A DNA stretch of 64,000 bases, taken from positions 1 through 64,000 of the forward strand of contig NZ_LQPE01000140.1 in the NCBI RefSeq assembly GCF_002101735.1, in the 5' to 3' direction. Below are positions 61,448 to 64,000 of the stretch, piece after piece. The translations under genes and the position numbers were made by a program. Position 1 is the first letter of the stretch, and the number at the start of each line of letters is the position of its first letter. This DNA is from Mycobacterium kyorinense. Lineage in GTDB: Bacteria; Actinomycetota; Actinomycetes; Mycobacteriales; Mycobacteriaceae. The notes under the pieces were generated by a model. The model saw nothing but the letters and a program-made list of their open reading frames with translations, did not search any database and had not been told where the DNA came from.

Positions 61448-62032
61448 ATGAAGATGACACAAGCTGTTGGGCCACTGGTGGTCGGCGTCGGCGGCACGCT
61501 GCGATCGAACTCGTCGACCGAGCGGGCGTTGTGGCACTGCCTGGAAGCCGCCCGGCGCCAAGGCGGACGCACGAAGCTCTACTGCGGCGAGGACATCGAG
61601 CTGCCGATGTACAACCCGCACGATCCGGCCCGCACCGACAAAGCCGTCGAGTTGATCGGCGCGTTGCGGGAGGCCGACGCCGTCGTCGTTGCGTCACCCG
61701 GATACCACGGCGGGGTCTCCGGGCTGGTGAAAAACGCGCTGGACTACATCGAGGACATGCGCGACGACTCCCGGGTCTACCTCGACAACAAGCCGTGGGG
61801 CTGCATCAGTTGCGCCTACGGGTGGCAGGCCGCGGTCGGCACGCTCGACCAGCTGCGGGCGATCGGTCATGCGCTGCGCGCCTGGCCCACTCCGCTGGGC
61901 GTCGCGATCAACTCGGCGGACCAGATCTGGGACGAGGCAGGCGGACTGGCGGACGCGGGCGTGCGGGCCCAGCTCGACCTGCTGGCCTCGCAGGTGCTGA
62001 CGTTCGCGCGCTCGGCCCCGGGCACGACATGA
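61448..62032 (+). CDS. NADPH-dependent FMN reductase
   Basis: 194-aa flavodoxin-like NAD(P)H:FMN reductase. VGVGGTLRSNSSTERAL opening and FMN-binding SPGYHGGVSGLVKNALDYI are clear. It can supply reduced flavin to the LLM-type monooxygenase in the same operon. ATG at 61448, overlapped by the following ATGA start. About the usual length for the family. Confidence 0.88.
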   Translation: MKMTQAVGPLVVGVGGTLRSNSSTERALWHCLEAARRQGGRTKLYCGEDIELPMYNPHDPARTDKAVELIGALREADAVVVASPGYHGGVSGLVKNALDYIEDMRDDSRVYLDNKPWGCISCAYGWQAAVGTLDQLRAIGHALRAWPTPLGVAINSADQIWDEAGGLADAGVRAQLDLLASQVLTFARSAPGTT

Positions 62033-62856
62033 CCTCCTGGCAGCGCAAAACCGTCGTCGTCGACGGTCTGATCACCAGCTATCTGGAGGCGGGCGCCGGC
62101 GAGCCGGTGGTCCTGCTGCACGGCGGGGAATTCGGGGCCAGCGCCGAAATCGGTTGGGAGCACACTATTCCGGCGCTCGCCGAGCATTACCACGTGCTGG
62201 CGCCGGACATGCTGGGCTTCGGTGAGTCGGCCAAGGTCATCGACTTCAACGACGGACGCGGAATGCGGATCCGCCACATCGCGCGGTTCTGCACCGAAAT
62301 GGGCGTCGAATCGGCACATTACGTCGGCAACTCGATGGGTGCGATCAACCTGCTCGTCGACGCCACCTCGGAGTCGCCGTTGCTGCCGGTGCGCAGCATC
62401 GTGACCATCTGCGGCGGCGGCGAGATCCAGCGCAACCAGCACATGGAAGCGCTCTACGACTACGACGCCACCGTCGAGGGCATGCGCCGCATCGTCGAGG
62501 CGCTGTTTCACGATCTCGCCTTCCCGGCCGACGACGCGTACGTGCGGCGGCGCCACGAATCGGCCACCGCGCCGGGCGCCTGGGAGGCCCTCGCGGCGGC
62601 GCGGTTCCGCCGGCCCGGCGCGCCCCCGCCCCCGGCGCCGTCCAGCCGGCGCGCCTACGGCCGCATCTCGGTTCCGACGCTGGTCGTCGAGGGCGGCTGC
62701 GACAAGCTGCTCCCGCCCGGCTGGGCCAAAGAGATCGCGGACCAGATCCCCGACGGCCGCTCCGCGGTGGTCGACGCCGCCGGCCACTGTCCGCAGATCG
62801 AGCAACCGGCGATCGTCAACCAGCTGCTTCTGGACTTCCTCGCATCGATGACATGA
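62029..62856 (+). CDS. Alpha/beta hydrolase
   Basis: 275-aa alpha/beta hydrolase with the oxyanion region VVLLHGGEFGAS, nucleophile Ser in VGNSMGAINLL (about 100) and His in AAGHCPQIEQ (about 254). Resembles C-C bond hydrolases such as MhpC but less closely than the 53278 gene. A Pro-rich stretch (about 198-210, RRPGAPPPPAPSSRR) interrupts the cap domain. Last gene of the operon; overlaps FMN reductase by ATGA. Confidence 0.87.
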   Translation: MTSWQRKTVVVDGLITSYLEAGAGEPVVLLHGGEFGASAEIGWEHTIPALAEHYHVLAPDMLGFGESAKVIDFNDGRGMRIRHIARFCTEMGVESAHYVGNSMGAINLLVDATSESPLLPVRSIVTICGGGEIQRNQHMEALYDYDATVEGMRRIVEALFHDLAFPADDAYVRRRHESATAPGAWEALAAARFRRPGAPPPPAPSSRRAYGRISVPTLVVEGGCDKLLPPGWAKEIADQIPDGRSAVVDAAGHCPQIEQPAIVNQLLLDFLASMT

Positions 62857-62876
62857 ACGCGGCGCATCGTGCGTGG

Positions 62877-63320
62877 TCAGTGGTCCGACGTGATTGGATC
62901 CCACACCCGTGAGAAGCCGAACTCCTTGAAGTCGTTGATGTTTCGCGTAGCGAACTCGTCGACACTGTGGTGGCGCAATGTCAGGGCCAGCCGCGCATCG
63001 AATAAGCGCCGGCGAGCAATTCCGGGCGTGGCTGCCAGCACCCATACGTCGTTCATCACCGGGGCGTTTTCGATGAGCGCCCACCGCCGGTTCCGGCGGA
63101 ACGCCTGACAGACCTCTGCCGCCGCGGGGGCATCGAGTGGTTGCGTCACCACCGCGGGGTTCCGCAGCAGTTGATACAGCTCCAGAAGCACGAGCTCACA
63201 GACCGCGACGTCGGTGCGATCGGCGCACTCGACGAGAAAGGCGGCGGCGGCGTCGTGTTCGGGGCAATCCTGATTTTGGGCATACAGCAGGACGTTCGTA
63301 TCGATCGAGAGCACGGCCAC
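62877..63320 (-). CDS. vapC: VapC-type PIN-domain toxin (second pair)
   Basis: 147-aa PIN-domain protein. Acidic residues: D7 in LSIDTNVLLYAQ, E in CELVLLELYQLL, D in RLFDARLALTL and an NINDF C-terminal motif. Followed on the same strand by nothing of note and preceded by vapB with one base between stop and start. Not closely similar to the first VapC (27027), so a different family member. It marks the right edge of the catabolic region. Confidence 0.86.
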   Translation of the reverse strand: MAVLSIDTNVLLYAQNQDCPEHDAAAAFLVECADRTDVAVCELVLLELYQLLRNPAVVTQPLDAPAAAEVCQAFRRNRRWALIENAPVMNDVWVLAATPGIARRRLFDARLALTLRHHSVDEFATRNINDFKEFGFSRVWDPITSDH

Positions 63321-63554
63321 TCACGCTTCGTTGGCGAGCTCGCGCCACGCGTCGTCGGATACCCGAAACGGACCGAGTCGACGCGGAGCGGGCGGCTGCC
63401 AGGCGTTGCCCGCCACGTCGCGCTTCGGGTAAATCCGCACCATGTGTTCCAGCCCGCGACGAACGACCTCGGCAAGGGTCATCTCGTGCTCGCGCGCAAC
63501 TCGCTTGGCGTCACGATAAAGCTCATCCGGGAGCTGGACCTGCGTGCGAATCAT
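63321..63554 (-). CDS. vapB: VapB-type antitoxin (second pair)
   Basis: 77-aa antitoxin with N-terminal ribbon-helix-helix: [35 protein letters not shown] (about 4-38). C-terminal charged tail [26 protein letters not shown] for toxin binding. The stop is adjacent to the vapC start. Confidence 0.83.
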   Translation of the reverse strand: MIRTQVQLPDELYRDAKRVAREHEMTLAEVVRRGLEHMVRIYPKRDVAGNAWQPPAPRRLGPFRVSDDAWRELANEA

Positions 63555-63852
63555 ACATCAAATCTACATCTGTATCTAAAACACATCAATCATAGTCCTG
63601 CGCAAACCGTTAGGTCGAAAAGTTGTACTTCGGCGATGATGGGGTGTTGTTGGCTATGGACGACGCCGGGGTTAGCGAGGTGCTAACTGCGGTGACGCAG
63701 GCGGTGCAGCTCAGGTCGGCTCGCCTAGATGAGTAATTCCTAACCGCGGCGGCGGGTGAGTTGCGGCGGGTTGTTGATGCGTACCGCTGTTGGTTGTCTG
63801 TGCGGCGTGGCGGCTTGTGACTGATGTGGTTGGAGGGCATCGATGGACGTTT
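63555..63852. other. Intergenic, possible gene remnant before IS982 transposase
   Basis: No convincing gene. A short frame running through 63636-63710 (containing FGDDGVLLAMDDAGVSEVLT) and a separate fragment ending near 63798 may be remnants of a disrupted gene beside the transposase. The left end of the IS982-type element should be here, but I could not identify its terminal repeat. Confidence 0.3.
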
Positions 63853-64000
63853 GTGACGACGAACCTCGATGCCCTCCTGACCGAACTGTATGTGACGATC
63901 GATGATCATGTCATCGGACCGGACCGACGGCGAGTCGGTCGACCGAAGAGACTCACCGATGCCGAGCTGGTGTGCCTGGCCGTGGCGCAGGTACTGCTCG
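63853..64000 (+). CDS. IS982-family transposase, N-terminal part (cut by window edge)
   Basis: 49 residues from GTG at 63853: TNLDALLTELYVTIDD and RRRVGRPKRLTDAELVCLAVAQVLL match the N-terminus of IS982-type DDE transposases. The catalytic DDE residues are beyond the window. GTG is preceded by GGAGGG at 63831-63836, rather far upstream. Confidence 0.78.
   Translation, partial: MTTNLDALLTELYVTIDDHVIGPDRRRVGRPKRLTDAELVCLAVAQVLL

Overview
This window looks like the chromosome of a Mycobacterium species. It is GC-rich, with frequent GTG starts and ATGA-type gene overlaps. Recalled from knowledge of the H37Rv gene order, not searched, 4176-16212 follows the block Rv0820 to Rv0830 plus the lysT-gluT-aspT-pheU tRNA cluster: phoT/pstB, phoY2, a LytR-CpsA-Psr protein, dus, desA1, a TetR regulator, a DUF2236 protein, kmtR, a deaminase, a methyltransferase, then tRNA-Lys, -Glu, -Asp and -Phe.

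Layout. (1) 1-2203: an IS607-type element, with a 5'-truncated serine recombinase remnant and an intact-looking TnpB, sits directly before the last ~57 codons of pstS. It is followed by pstC, pstA and pstB, then phoY2 on the other strand. (2) 5701-15803: conserved housekeeping and lipid genes. These include a nickel/cobalt sensor (kmtR) with a downstream 67-residue histidine-rich protein, and a Tat-exported F420-dependent hydroxymycolic acid dehydrogenase homologue. (3) 16165-26872: a ~10.7 kb actinomycete-type integrative and conjugative element (AICE-like) inserted in tRNA-Phe. It carries integrase, excisionase, an FtsK/Tra-type transfer ATPase, a HUH replication initiator and an XRE-TPR regulator. 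Its cargo is a four-gene type VII (ESX) toxin module: two WXG100 proteins, a 481-aa toxin whose C-terminus resembles CD38/ADP-ribosyl cyclase, and a candidate immunity protein. A truncated DNA methylase/Mrr-type endonuclease fusion lies beside rep.

(4) 27027-63554: a large catabolic region bracketed by two vapBC toxin-antitoxin pairs. The first half (29268-46886) holds an amidase, a split B12-dependent acyl-CoA mutase, LLM oxidoreductases, a CaiB-type CoA transferase, a KshB-like reductase, an acyl-CoA ligase, paired acyl-CoA dehydrogenases, enoyl-CoA hydratase, SDR, thiolase and the mutase chaperone MeaB. Together these look like activation and beta-oxidation of a branched or cyclic acid, ending in a carbon-skeleton rearrangement. 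The second half (46870-62856) has NorE/NorF-like membrane proteins with two paralogous membrane proteins, a TetR gene behind a twin palindromic operator, two ketosteroid-dehydrogenase-like flavoproteins, an IclR regulator and an mhpCAB-like aromatic meta-cleavage set. A flavin monooxygenase, SDR, cyclase-family hydrolase, FMN reductase and hydrolase follow, nearly all in one overlapping transcription unit.

(5) 63853-64000: the start of an IS982-type transposase cut by the window edge. Most intergenic gaps are short. The regulatory features that stand out are perfect or near-perfect palindromes at 39615, 44831, 49188/49214 and 53204-53230, and a 57-bp MIRU-like tandem repeat at 43014-43184.
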